Below, one piece after another: positions 9,226 to 17,359 of a stretch of 64,000 nt of DNA. This DNA is from Photobacterium sp. SKA34 (GTDB taxonomy: Bacteria; Pseudomonadota; Gammaproteobacteria; Enterobacterales; Vibrionaceae): assembly GCF_000153325.1 (NCBI RefSeq), contig NZ_CH724142.1, positions 30,048 to 94,047 on the forward strand, in the 5' to 3' direction. The position numbers and the translations under genes are program-made. The notes under the pieces are model-generated. The model was not told the DNA's origin and made no database searches. It was given only the letters and a program-made list of their open reading frames with translations. The first letter of the stretch is position 1; the number at the start of each line of letters is the position of its first letter.

Positions 9226-10089
9226 ATGAAAAAGTTTTTAAATAACGGGATCTTAGCGTTAGCCAATGTGGTGGAAGCTGACAGCACCGCATGGTTTCAA
9301 GGACATACGGGAGCGGCATTATTAGCAGGTGATTCATTACTTAATAGCGGAGCACTCAACAATGTGTCTAAAGATAATTTAAAAGCAGTGTTAGTGCAGT
9401 TTACCGATGATAATCAGCATTTAATGAATCCATTAGCCGATAGCCTTGAAACGACCGACTATAGTGAAGTGGTAAATGCCATAGCACTTAACGCACAGCA
9501 ATTATGCCACTCAGGGCATGGGATCATATATGGCGCATTATTTTTAAATGCTGCCACCAATAATAACGTTGTTGTTACTCAGCGTATGGTTTCCAATATC
9601 GCTAAGCTTATTCTAAATTGTATGGATGATAATTGGGGACGTTATTACGGTTTAGCTGATTATCGTCAATATCAGCCATCGAACTTATTAAATAAAGGTG
9701 AGATAGATATTCAGCAACATTGTGTTATTGCTGTTGAGCTAAGTACACAAGATATTTACCACAATACTGATGATTACTTTTTCGCTGGCGATAAACTTCA
9801 TGGAATTACTCATGCCCATGCAATATTTTTACTCGATAAATTGGGCTATAAAGAATTAGCGCAACAAGCGGCACAACAATCGCTTATTCAGTTAGAGCTT
9901 AATGATCGCAAACCTGAGTCAGGGCTCAAAAAGGTAATACCACAACCTTTTGACTTATCAGATCCAAATATTTGGGGACCTGGCTTTAATGATCATCAAA
10001 TTAAGCTGGCATACAGTTATGTAGAATTATCGGCCCAGAGTCATCAACTATTAGCGAAATTAGATAACTTATGGGGGGCAGTGGTGTAA
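9226..10089 (+). CDS. Unrecognised soluble protein, 287 residues
   Basis: I do not recognise this family. The ATG at 9226 is chosen because AGGAGA (9213-9218) lies 7 bases upstream; an in-frame TTG at 9166 has no such support. There is no signal peptide or membrane segment. The protein is helix-rich, with conserved-looking clusters of His, Cys, Trp and Gly: WFQGHTG near the start, LCHSGHGIIYG, DNWGRYYGLADY, FFAGDKLHGITHAHA and DPNIWGPGFNDHQ near the end. Such paired His/Asp positions could bind a metal or line an active site, but this is inference. It is separated from iucD by a terminator, so it is probably transcribed on its own. Confidence 0.75.
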   Translation: MKKFLNNGILALANVVEADSTAWFQGHTGAALLAGDSLLNSGALNNVSKDNLKAVLVQFTDDNQHLMNPLADSLETTDYSEVVNAIALNAQQLCHSGHGIIYGALFLNAATNNNVVVTQRMVSNIAKLILNCMDDNWGRYYGLADYRQYQPSNLLNKGEIDIQQHCVIAVELSTQDIYHNTDDYFFAGDKLHGITHAHAIFLLDKLGYKELAQQAAQQSLIQLELNDRKPESGLKKVIPQPFDLSDPNIWGPGFNDHQIKLAYSYVELSAQSHQLLAKLDNLWGAVV

Positions 10090-10190
10090 CTTAACTGCTT
10101 TTGCTTACATACTCCTCAATCACAATATATTGGCGCAAATCTTGTTCAGAGCTATGATGTAATGCTTACTGATTAAGAAAGGGATTGATT

Positions 10191-10448
10191 ATGTTGTGGT
10201 TTTTGATGATTACGTTACCATTGATTTTGGTAGTAGCGCATGTGGTGTTACTGACTACTAATCTTTATTCTTCAGTAAAACCTGCCTTGATTATTCCTGT
10301 CATTATTGTGGTGTACTGCGTTTACTCCATCCTCAGTGTCTCAGATCGTGATGCGTTACCAGCCATTATGCTAGCGGTATATTATTTAGCCTTAACCATC
10401 TTTACTTTACGCCGCAGTTACTTGTGGTATTGCAGTCGTCATGCGTAA
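10191..10448 (+). CDS. Small inner-membrane protein, 85 residues
   Basis: Three hydrophobic stretches (about residues 2-22, 30-48 and 57-75) suggest three membrane helices, with a short basic tail (RRSYLWYCSRHA). The ATG at 10191 follows AAAGGGA with 6 bases between. No family is recognised. It lies 100 bases after the unrecognised 287-residue gene in the same direction and could be cotranscribed with it, but no shared promoter or overlap proves that. Confidence 0.65.
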   Translation: MLWFLMITLPLILVVAHVVLLTTNLYSSVKPALIIPVIIVVYCVYSILSVSDRDALPAIMLAVYYLALTIFTLRRSYLWYCSRHA

Positions 10449-10545
10449 GATAACAAACAATATTTTTTGAAACTCATCACGTTAGTCGTGTAATTGCTGT
10501 GTTAGGTTCAGGTAGCGCAATTTTTCCTTTCGATGTATTGGTGTG

Positions 10546-11457
10546 ATGATGACAAATAAAAACGAACTACAGCTCAATGAACCTTTGTTTTCTAACTTTA
10601 TTCAAGGTTACTGGCGAATGGCTGAGTGGGGAATGACGGCGCAGCAGCGATTATCATTTATCAAGCAACATTTAGAACTGGGAGTAACATCTGTTGATCA
10701 TGCGCCGGTTTATGGTGCAACCGCGTGTGAATCTTTATTTGGTGAAGCATTGCAATTACAGCCAAGTATTCGTGATGAATTAACGATAATTTCTAAATGC
10801 GGCATCGTTGGAGGTAAAGAAGTTAACGGTACTTCGCAAGTCGCCTATTACGATAGCCGAGCAAGCCATATTCTTGCTTCAGTCGAGGGCTCTTTACAGC
10901 GTTTAGACATCGAGCAATTGGATGTATTGCTGATTCACCGTCCTGATCTATTAATGGATGCTGATGAGATCAATAGTGTGTTTGAACAACTGCATCAGAC
11001 GGGAAAAGTGAAACATTTTGGGGTGTCTAATTTCTCAAATGATGAGTTTTCATTGTTGCAATCTCGGGTAGAGTTTCCACTGATCACCAATCAAATTGAA
11101 ATTAATCCATTACATACTGATGCGATTGAAGACGGTACATTAGCGCATCTACAGCAGCATAGAGTACGACCTATGGCGTGGTCATGTTTAGCTGGTGGCG
11201 ATATTTATAACAGTCCTTCAGAACAAGCTCATCGAGTACGTGAAACATTGAATGTACTAAAACAAGAGCTCAATGCTGATTCTATTGATCAGGTTATTTA
11301 TGCTTGGTTAATGCGACTGCCTACACGTCCCGCTTTGCTATTGGGTACGGGTAAAATTGAGCGCGTGAAGACTGCTGTTGCGGCCGAACAGTTACAACTT
11401 ACCCATGAACAATGGTATCGCTTGTTAGAAGCGTCTAAAGGGCATGGTGTGGCGTAA
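10546..11457 (+). CDS. Aldo/keto reductase, YdhF-like
   Basis: About 303 residues of the aldo/keto reductase TIM-barrel fold, an NADPH-dependent carbonyl reductase. The catalytic tetrad is visible: Asp and Tyr in VDHAPVYG, Lys in ISKCGI and His in LLIHRPD. The cofactor region LLGTGKIERV is near the C-terminus. Overall it resembles E. coli YdhF, whose substrate is not firmly known. GTG (10543), ATG (10546) and ATG (10549) are all possible starts and none has a convincing ribosome-binding site. It is convergent with the CARF nuclease gene across a shared hairpin. Confidence 0.87.
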   Translation: MMTNKNELQLNEPLFSNFIQGYWRMAEWGMTAQQRLSFIKQHLELGVTSVDHAPVYGATACESLFGEALQLQPSIRDELTIISKCGIVGGKEVNGTSQVAYYDSRASHILASVEGSLQRLDIEQLDVLLIHRPDLLMDADEINSVFEQLHQTGKVKHFGVSNFSNDEFSLLQSRVEFPLITNQIEINPLHTDAIEDGTLAHLQQHRVRPMAWSCLAGGDIYNSPSEQAHRVRETLNVLKQELNADSIDQVIYAWLMRLPTRPALLLGTGKIERVKTAVAAEQLQLTHEQWYRLLEASKGHGVA

Positions 11458-11479
11458 CTGTGTTATAAACAGAAAATAA

Positions 11480-11506
11480 AAAAGACCTCTATTGAGGTCT
11501 TTTTAA
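11480..11506. terminator. Bidirectional terminator between convergent genes
   Basis: AAAAGACCTC (11480-11489) and GAGGTCTTTT (11494-11503) form a perfect 10-bp stem with a TATT loop. A-rich and T-rich flanks let it serve both the reductase and the minus-strand gene ending at 11523. Confidence 0.9.
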
Positions 11507-11522
11507 ATAGTAACGTTATGCT

Positions 11523-12695
11523 TTAGGCTGGGTTGTGAGAATGATCTCCACCACCCGCACCTTTTAGCCATTCATGCAGATGGATGCGTAAATCACCTAA
11601 CTGATCTGGGCCAATAATCGCTAAGCCTAAATCTTGAGCTCGAACTAAATCGTGATGACGTAGAGGACGGAAACTGACTAGCATCGCACGTGCTTGTAAG
11701 CCACCTAATAAGTCTCGTAGTGATTCCAGCTTGTAGAGTGTATCGTCACCATCATCACGCATGCCTTTCGTCTTACATTCAATGATGTGCAGCTTATTAT
11801 TAACGATAGTTGCAACATCCAATTCATTACGTACTTCACGCTCACCAATCTTACGGTAAACCTGCACACCTAATGAGTGATCTTGAATTGTTGGTAGTTC
11901 ATTTTGAATAGCGCGAACGGTGCTATGGACAAGGTTCTCTAACCATTCACCATTTGCAAAACGACGAGCTTCTTCGTGTTTAAAGGTTAAAACACCGTCA
12001 TGGTACGTAGCTAATCCTGTTTCTTCTAAGTCCGATAGCAATGTGCCTAGCTCTTTGTAACCTTGCTGCTTATCACTAAGCTCCACATGAAGAACTTGTT
12101 CTTTACGGCATGTGGTCGCGAGGTAATTCAAGGTTGCTAAGCCTGGACCTAATTCAAGTGCAGAACTTGCCCAGCGTTGACCTAACTCCCAAAGCTGATC
12201 GTTAAGTGATTCAGGCATAGGGTTATCAGAAAGCTCACAACGGGCACCGAAAATAGTTAAGTAATCGGTAATTTGAATACGGTCTTGAACTTGTTGTTGT
12301 TCACAGTCAGCAGGGAACAACCAGCACATTTCATCACTGTAAGGTTCGATAACATAAATTGGCCAGTGATAAGAACGAAAAACTTCGTAAGCAGAAAGAA
12401 GACGGTGACGTAAACCACAACTTGCGTTAAACCAAACTTCGCAACCTGTTGCTTTAATCTCTTCAGCGAGTTGGTGAATCTCGCTTCTAATAAGCGTGAT
12501 GTTAATGCTGTCAGGGATCACAAAAAAATCAACATCTATGTTACGTGGAGTTAAAATAGAAGCTAGGCGGTCATACTGCTCTCGCTGATGTTCAGTACCA
12601 ATAAATATCATTTTTGTAGCCGGAACGGCTTCATCAAGCAAAGGGGTGATCAAACGGACAGGGTCCTGATCGATAATACCAACATGAATAATCAT
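11523..12695 (-). CDS. Card1/DUF1887-type CARF-domain nuclease (VC1899-like)
   Basis: 390 residues, very similar to my recollection of Vibrio cholerae VC1899, the founding structure of DUF1887. The layout is an N-terminal CARF (Rossmann-like) domain at about 1-150, a winged-helix linker at about 165-250, and a C-terminal PD-(D/E)XK nuclease domain. The nuclease motif is clear: Glu in GEWLE (249-253), Asp293 in NELD, and Glu306-Cys307-Lys308 in IIECKTK. Card1/Can2 relatives are switched on by cyclic oligoadenylate from type III CRISPR systems. Here the CARF ligand motif that usually reads T-G-G-x-K is NASCGLRHR (90-98), and no CRISPR or cas gene is in the window. The start has AAGGA upstream. 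Its role outside CRISPR is unknown. Confidence 0.9.
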   Translation of the reverse strand: MIIHVGIIDQDPVRLITPLLDEAVPATKMIFIGTEHQREQYDRLASILTPRNIDVDFFVIPDSINITLIRSEIHQLAEEIKATGCEVWFNASCGLRHRLLSAYEVFRSYHWPIYVIEPYSDEMCWLFPADCEQQQVQDRIQITDYLTIFGARCELSDNPMPESLNDQLWELGQRWASSALELGPGLATLNYLATTCRKEQVLHVELSDKQQGYKELGTLLSDLEETGLATYHDGVLTFKHEEARRFANGEWLENLVHSTVRAIQNELPTIQDHSLGVQVYRKIGEREVRNELDVATIVNNKLHIIECKTKGMRDDGDDTLYKLESLRDLLGGLQARAMLVSFRPLRHHDLVRAQDLGLAIIGPDQLGDLRIHLHEWLKGAGGGDHSHNPA

Positions 12696-12930
12696 AATAA
12701 TCCTTAATGCGCCAATTTGTTATGGGGCATATTATGTCTGCGCATTAATTAATAAAAAGTGAATCAAAGAGTGTACGCAACACTTATTATTAAGATATAT
12801 GAGGATATTTAGAGTGAAATTCAAGGTAAAAATGGTGAGAGATTTTATATTTCACTATTAGATACACATAAATGAAAGATGTATTTCCCATTATTGAAAG
12901 TTAACAGAAAACTGCTTTTAATATGAGCAT

Positions 12931-12954
12931 AGCGTCACCAAAATAGGTAACGCT
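12931..12954 (-). terminator. Possible terminator hairpin after the LysE gene
   Basis: AGCGTCACC (12931-12939) and GGTAACGCT (12946-12954) pair with one C-A mismatch on the plus strand, which becomes a G-U pair on the minus strand. That suits the minus-strand gene ending at 12970. No long T run follows. Confidence 0.4.
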
Positions 12955-12969
12955 ATTAAAAGAGGATAA

Positions 12970-13620
12970 TTAGTGTGTAGCAGGTGTTGGGAGTTGGGAT
13001 GCTAATAACCAAATAGCTAAAACAAAGAAGATCAGCCCCATAAATTTATGTTGATTTGATCGGAATTTTTCACTTTTTAATAGTGATTTACCAAACGTAC
13101 CAACAGTGGTGACAAGGAATAAATTAAACAGTAAACCTAATACATTTAGTAATAAACCAAGCACTAACATTTGTTGCCCAGATGTTGCAGCAACGTGAGC
13201 CGAAACAAATTGTGGCAAGAATAGAACAAAGAAAATAAGCGCTTTTGGATTAAGTAAATTAGTGAACACGGCACGTCGGTATAGCGTCGTTGCCATTTTA
13301 TGACTTTTAGCGAGCTCTTCCGGCGCATCGGCAGGTTGTGTTCGCATACAGTCCCACCCCATCTTTAATAGATATGCGCCGCCAAGTAAACGAAGAACTT
13401 GTAATGCTATAGGGTTTACGGCAATTAAGGCTGAGACACCTAAAGCTGCCAAAATAGTTAATAAAATACCTGATGTTGCATTACCTAAACTTGCAAAAAT
13501 ACCTACCTTGCGACCGTAACTGAGGCTTGAACTGGCAATCAGTAACATGTCTGGCCCTGGAATTAATAATAAAGCGATAACAGCTGTGAGGTAGAGAGGT
13601 AATACATTTAAATCAATCAT
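12970..13620 (-). CDS. LysE/RhtB family amino acid exporter
   Basis: 216 residues with about six hydrophobic segments, the typical size for the family. The N-terminal signature LLIPGPDMLLIASSSLSYGRK is the LysE/RhtB hallmark, followed by GNATSGILLTILAALG; a second conserved stretch is FTNLLNPKALIFFVLFLPQF. Members export amino acids such as threonine, homoserine or lysine across the inner membrane, but the substrate cannot be told from sequence. It is a single-gene unit, 274 bases upstream of the CARF nuclease gene on the same strand. Confidence 0.9.
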   Translation of the reverse strand: MIDLNVLPLYLTAVIALLLIPGPDMLLIASSSLSYGRKVGIFASLGNATSGILLTILAALGVSALIAVNPIALQVLRLLGGAYLLKMGWDCMRTQPADAPEELAKSHKMATTLYRRAVFTNLLNPKALIFFVLFLPQFVSAHVAATSGQQMLVLGLLLNVLGLLFNLFLVTTVGTFGKSLLKSEKFRSNQHKFMGLIFFVLAIWLLASQLPTPATH

Positions 13621-14120
13621 GGTTCTTTAACTAAATAGAGCAAGGGAGTGTATTTTACCTACTGAATGACATTAAATCATGCATTTTGATTATTTATTGG
13701 TTTATGTTTCTGGATTTTTATTTAATTGTTAATGTTATGTTCTGCTTGTGGTGGTTTATTTTGACGCTTTGTTTCTTTTTAGGGGGTGGGGCAAACAAAT
13801 ACGTTACATTCTTATGTTTAAAAGTCTCAGGTGTGCCGAAGCTTATGTCGCTGATTAATACTTAAGGCTTCCTTTTTATTGAGGGCAAGGTGCTGTGTTT
13901 AAAATTTATGTTGATCAAGCGATTGTTTTTGAAAAAGTAAAAGGGCTGGTGTTTGTTCTTATGCCGTTAGGAGAATATTTTCCTGTTAAAAGATAATCGT
14001 CAAGGCGCCGATCTGGGTTTAGCGGGCTCGGCATCAGTACTCAATTGGTCACGGAATTGTTTAACCAATCAGGGTTTACTTCAACCTAAAAGATAATCCT
14101 GTTCTCTTATTAAAAAAAGA
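13621..14120. other. 500-bp stretch without a convincing gene; possible degraded sequence
   Basis: No reading frame here has a start, ribosome-binding site and plausible length. Part of it (about 13999-14090) is richer in GC than its surroundings and reads in one frame as a short open stretch ending LNWSRNCLTNQGLLQPKR and a stop. It could be the remnant of a lost gene or small insert. A 12-base direct repeat 100 bases apart brackets that part. Confidence 0.4.
13987..14098. repeat. 12-bp direct repeat with a period of exactly 100 bp
   Basis: TAAAAGATAATC occurs at 13987-13998 and again at 14087-14098. The 88 bases between the copies have no recognised gene. Confidence 0.6.
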
Positions 14121-14150
14121 AAAAGACCACAATTAAGAGTGATCTTTTTT
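14121..14150 (-). terminator. Terminator of the small acidic protein gene
   Basis: AAAAGACCAC (14121-14130) pairs with GTGATCTTTT (14139-14148). The single C-A mismatch on the plus strand is a G-U pair in minus-strand RNA, so the hairpin fits the minus-strand gene ending at 14174. Confidence 0.7.
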
Positions 14151-14173
14151 AAACTCAATAAGAAGTAGATGTC

Positions 14174-14362
14174 TTATGCTTTATTGCTGTGAAAATGAAA
14201 ACGCTTATGGAAATATTCTTTTAGGTGTTCTTCCATTTCATGTACTTTTGCATCAATTGCATCACACAATACTTTATCGTTATTCATGGCGTTAATACGA
14301 TCAGTTACCATAGCTTCAATCGCTTCTTTTTGCGCATCTGTTAGTTCTGTTGTGCTGGTCAT
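14174..14362 (-). CDS. Small helical protein, 62 residues, function unknown
   Basis: The start at 14362 is chosen because TAGGA lies about 7 bases upstream; an in-frame ATG 33 bases further up has no such site. The protein is charged and probably all helical, with TDAQKEAIEAMVTDRINAM early, DAIDAKVHEMEEHLKEYF in the middle, and a His-rich end (HKRFHFHSNKA). No family is recognised. It has its own terminator and stands alone between the LysE and malY genes. Confidence 0.65.
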   Translation of the reverse strand: MTSTTELTDAQKEAIEAMVTDRINAMNNDKVLCDAIDAKVHEMEEHLKEYFHKRFHFHSNKA

Positions 14363-14485
14363 TATTGTTATCCTACATACAGTCTGTTGTGGCAAGTTTT
14401 TTACTGCTTCTTATCAATACTTATCATATCGATTTAAGCTCTTAGTTGGAATGAGTGTAATCAGACTTTACTGTTATGAAAGCGA

Positions 14486-15652
14486 TTATAGCAATACCTT
14501 TCTTAGACGATTTATTTTTTCTTCTAGTACGGATTTTGGGCAACCTAAATTAAGGCGAATAAATCCGCTACCATCACTGCCAAATCCATATCCCATTGTA
14601 GGGATTACACCTGCTTGATGTAGCATCTCTTCTAGCATCTGATCATCTAAATTCATTGCACGGCAATCTAACCATGCTAAATAGGTTGATTCTTGAACAC
14701 GATAAGTTACTTTTTCTAGCTCATCACGAACAAAAGCTTCAAGAATTTTATTATTCTCTTCTAGATATTTAACGGTATCATCTACCCATGCATGACCATT
14801 ACGGTATGCTGCTTGGTTCGCAATAATGCTAAATGCACTGTATACATCAATACCATAGGCAAGCAATTTAGTTTTTAATGCTTGGGCTTCTTGCTCATTT
14901 GGGATCATGGTATTAGTTAGACGCAGTGATGGTAAACCGAATGTTTTGGTGCCAGCAATACATACAGCAAGCTTATCGAAATATTGATGGTCTACCCTTA
15001 GGCAACTGTAGAATTTATTGTCGCCAAATACGATATCTGCCCATATCTCATCAGAAATAAGGTATATACCGTATTTGTGACACAACTGACAGACCTTATT
15101 CACTTCCTTCTCAGTCCAAACACGACCACCTGGGTTGTGGGGGTTACAAAAGATCATAATTTTTACACCATTCTGAAACTGTGTTTCCAGATCGTCAAAA
15201 TCTATAGTGTAATAACCGTCATTATTGATTAAACGTGATTCAGCAAGAGTACGGCCTGTATTTTCGATTGTACGATAAAAAGCATGATATACAGGGCTTA
15301 ACACTAAGACTTTATCCGACGTTTGAGACCATTGTTCTACTAGCATAGCAATTGCAGGCAAACTACCAGGTGTAGTATGAAACCATTCTTTTTGTAACCT
15401 GACTTGATGTCTCTCTGCCCACCATTCAATCACTGAGTTAAAGTATTCGTCGCCACGTTCTGAATAACCAAAGATGCCGTGATCTAAACGCTTTTGTAAA
15501 GCATCAGTAATAAAATGAGGTGCTTTAAAGTCCCAATCAGAGACCCAGCTTGGTAAAGCTTCTCCTTCGGGTACTCCTAGCCACTTCTCCATGTAATCCC
15601 ATTTTAAGCAGTCTGTACCATAACGGTTAATGATAGTATCGAGTTCGTGCAC
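14486..15652 (-). CDS. MalY/PatB family PLP-dependent cystathionine beta-lyase
   Basis: 388 residues, the usual length for MalY/PatB aminotransferase-fold C-S lyases, which cleave cystathionine or cysteine conjugates to pyruvate, ammonia and a thiol. Recognisable parts are YGTDCLKWDYMEKW at the N-terminus, PGSLPAIAMLVEQW, FCNPHNPGGRVW, SDEIWADIVF, and the PLP lysine region AGTKTFGLPSLRLTN. It lies 63 bases downstream of the nhaC end on the same strand, so it was probably cotranscribed with nhaC. The insertion sequence in nhaC may now have a polar effect on it. Confidence 0.9.
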   Translation of the reverse strand: MHELDTIINRYGTDCLKWDYMEKWLGVPEGEALPSWVSDWDFKAPHFITDALQKRLDHGIFGYSERGDEYFNSVIEWWAERHQVRLQKEWFHTTPGSLPAIAMLVEQWSQTSDKVLVLSPVYHAFYRTIENTGRTLAESRLINNDGYYTIDFDDLETQFQNGVKIMIFCNPHNPGGRVWTEKEVNKVCQLCHKYGIYLISDEIWADIVFGDNKFYSCLRVDHQYFDKLAVCIAGTKTFGLPSLRLTNTMIPNEQEAQALKTKLLAYGIDVYSAFSIIANQAAYRNGHAWVDDTVKYLEENNKILEAFVRDELEKVTYRVQESTYLAWLDCRAMNLDDQMLEEMLHQAGVIPTMGYGFGSDGSGFIRLNLGCPKSVLEEKINRLRKVLL

Positions 15653-15824
15653 CGTAATTCCCTTATAATATAGAGAAGAAAGCCCTAAATAGATGGGCTT
15701 TCCAAATTTGTTAATTTAAATTATTGCTTTGGTCTGAGTTGTTTCTGTGTCTTCTTTTACATCTTTTACTGCTTTAGCAATACCAATTCCCGTGATTGCC
15801 CATAACATGGCAAAGAAAATAGCT

Positions 15825-15840
15825 GAGTAGTTTTGAATTG
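15825..15840. repeat. Target site duplication, left copy
   Basis: GAGTAGTTTTGAATTG, identical to the copy at 17344-17359, directly abuts the left end of the insertion sequence. Confidence 0.93.
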
Positions 15841-17343
15841 TGTTGCAACCATTTAGAAATGTCACACGGTTCTCCAAGTTAGAAATGTCACTTTTTCTAA
15901 GTGACAGAAATTTGTTATTTCGCTTGGTCATACATCACGGGATTTATTCGCGACTGTCTACGTTGTTCTTGTCGTCTTGGTGTATCTGAACGACTACGCT
16001 CTCTTAAACCTTCTGATTCCAATCGTTCTTGCTCTACCATCGCTAATCTCAAAACAGCGTCTAAACGCTTATTTTCAACTATCTCTCCCTGATTTATTCG
16101 CTCCAATTTATCAAAAATACTGTAACCTAATGATTGACCTAAATGCTTAATATCTATTTGACCGTCAGGGTAATCATGTATCATGATATTTCTACCCACA
16201 AGGTTTTCATTTTCTGAATTTTTTTCAAGTAAATACATGACTTTGTCATACTGTAGCGTTAGTGATTTAGTTACTTTTCGCGAAGTTTGCCAGGAGAAAA
16301 TATCGTATAACTCTTTCGGGGTTTCGTAGATAGGTCTGTGCACATTCAATTGACGTTTAGCTGGTTTAGCAAAGCGCCTGTTATAGTTATCTATAAAACC
16401 TGATAACCACTCGTTTGCTTCTTCTATCCCATTAATCCCTGCTAGCCTCATCTCTTTAACTAGACGGTCTTGAAGCGTTAAATTAGCGCGTTCTACGCGC
16501 CCTTTAGCTTGTGGAGTATTGGCACAAATTAGCTCAATGTTTAATTCTTTTAGTGCGCGACCATATTGAGTCAGTTTATTGCGGTCTTCGTTGCTAGCAT
16601 GGTTAACACGGAAAACACCGTGTTTATCCGTGTAGAGCGCGACAGGCTTACCATGCTGTTGTATATACTGCTTAGTCGCAGCCATATATGAAAACGTCGA
16701 CTCAGAATCACAAAAATATAAATGCATGATGGCGCTTGTTGCGTCATCAATAAAAACAAGCAATGTACATTTATCGGCTCGGCCTTCGAACCAGTCGTGG
16801 GGGGAACCATCAAGCTGAATAAGTTCGCCTATACAATCTCTTCTCGCTCTCGGTTGATAAATCTTACGTCTTTTCTTAACCTTTGGTTTCCAAAGTTTTA
16901 CCGAAACCATCCATTTTCTGATGGTTTCAGTAGAGAGTCTAATATCATGAATTTCAGCTAATTTTTCTGCGGCTAGCGTAGGACCAAAATCGAAGTAATG
17001 AGTCTGAATTAAATCAATAACTTGTTTTTTCAATGATGCATTGAATTGACGATTACTTGGCTTAGTTCGCTTTTTTGAAATTAAACCATTAGCCCCGAAC
17101 TGTCGGTATTGATTAACCAATCTTTGAATATGCCTACGGCTTAAGTTCAGGATTTTAGAAGCATCAATTTGTCTAATACGCTTATCACAAACGTTTTGTA
17201 TTGTTTCGAGTTTCTGAAGCTCTTTTGTGCTCATCGTGAGTAACATTCCAGCACCGTAGGCTGATTCTTCCATAGGAAGAATCATACACCTAATGTGACA
17301 TTTCTAAGTTGGAGGAATGTGACATTTTAAAGTAGGGCTGACA
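15841..17343. mobile_element. Insertion sequence, 1503 bp, TGT...ACA ends, likely IS1202-type (ISNCY/ISDol1-like)
   Basis: The element starts TGTTGCAACC and ends GGGCTGACA, and is flanked by perfect 16-bp direct repeats. Each end carries two copies of a TTAGAAATGTCAC-like box: 15853-15865 and 15879-15891 at the left, and inverted at 17295-17307 and about 17319-17330 at the right, likely transposase-binding sites. It holds one transposase gene on the minus strand. Long duplications of about 16 bp and TGT/ACA ends fit the IS1202-type group (formerly in ISNCY) better than IS481. The assignment is from memory of family traits, not a database match. Confidence 0.93.
15915..17285 (-). CDS. DDE transposase of the insertion sequence in nhaC
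   Basis: 456 residues. An N-terminal helix-turn-helix region (about residues 20-75, with RIRQIDASKILNLSRRHIQRL) is followed by a second DNA-binding stretch and an rve-type integrase core. The catalytic triad can be assigned to Asp in IQLDGSPHDWFEG, Asp in ALYTDKHGVFR and Glu in GRVERANLTLQDRL. A basic, charged C-terminal tail follows. The frame is uninterrupted, so the element may still be active. An AGG-containing site lies just upstream of the ATG. The protein resembles ISNCY/ISDol1-type transposases. Confidence 0.92.
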   Translation of the reverse strand: MILPMEESAYGAGMLLTMSTKELQKLETIQNVCDKRIRQIDASKILNLSRRHIQRLVNQYRQFGANGLISKKRTKPSNRQFNASLKKQVIDLIQTHYFDFGPTLAAEKLAEIHDIRLSTETIRKWMVSVKLWKPKVKKRRKIYQPRARRDCIGELIQLDGSPHDWFEGRADKCTLLVFIDDATSAIMHLYFCDSESTFSYMAATKQYIQQHGKPVALYTDKHGVFRVNHASNEDRNKLTQYGRALKELNIELICANTPQAKGRVERANLTLQDRLVKEMRLAGINGIEEANEWLSGFIDNYNRRFAKPAKRQLNVHRPIYETPKELYDIFSWQTSRKVTKSLTLQYDKVMYLLEKNSENENLVGRNIMIHDYPDGQIDIKHLGQSLGYSIFDKLERINQGEIVENKRLDAVLRLAMVEQERLESEGLRERSRSDTPRRQEQRRQSRINPVMYDQAK

Positions 17344-17359
17344 GAGTAGTTTTGAATTG
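17344..17359. repeat. Target site duplication, right copy
   Basis: GAGTAGTTTTGAATTG, identical to 15825-15840, follows the right end of the element and belongs to the nhaC coding sequence. Confidence 0.93.

Noticed and set aside
11523..12695. Evidence of a type III CRISPR locus near the CARF nuclease
   Set aside because: No repeat array, cas gene or cyclic nucleotide synthase is visible on either side.
14286..14618. Plus-strand frame of 110 codons
   Set aside because: Lies opposite the small acidic protein gene and the malY end; composition is that of an antisense shadow.
15716..15931. A separate 71-codon gene
   Set aside because: Its C-terminal part is the end of nhaC and its N-terminal part is IS sequence; it is a chimera created by the insertion.
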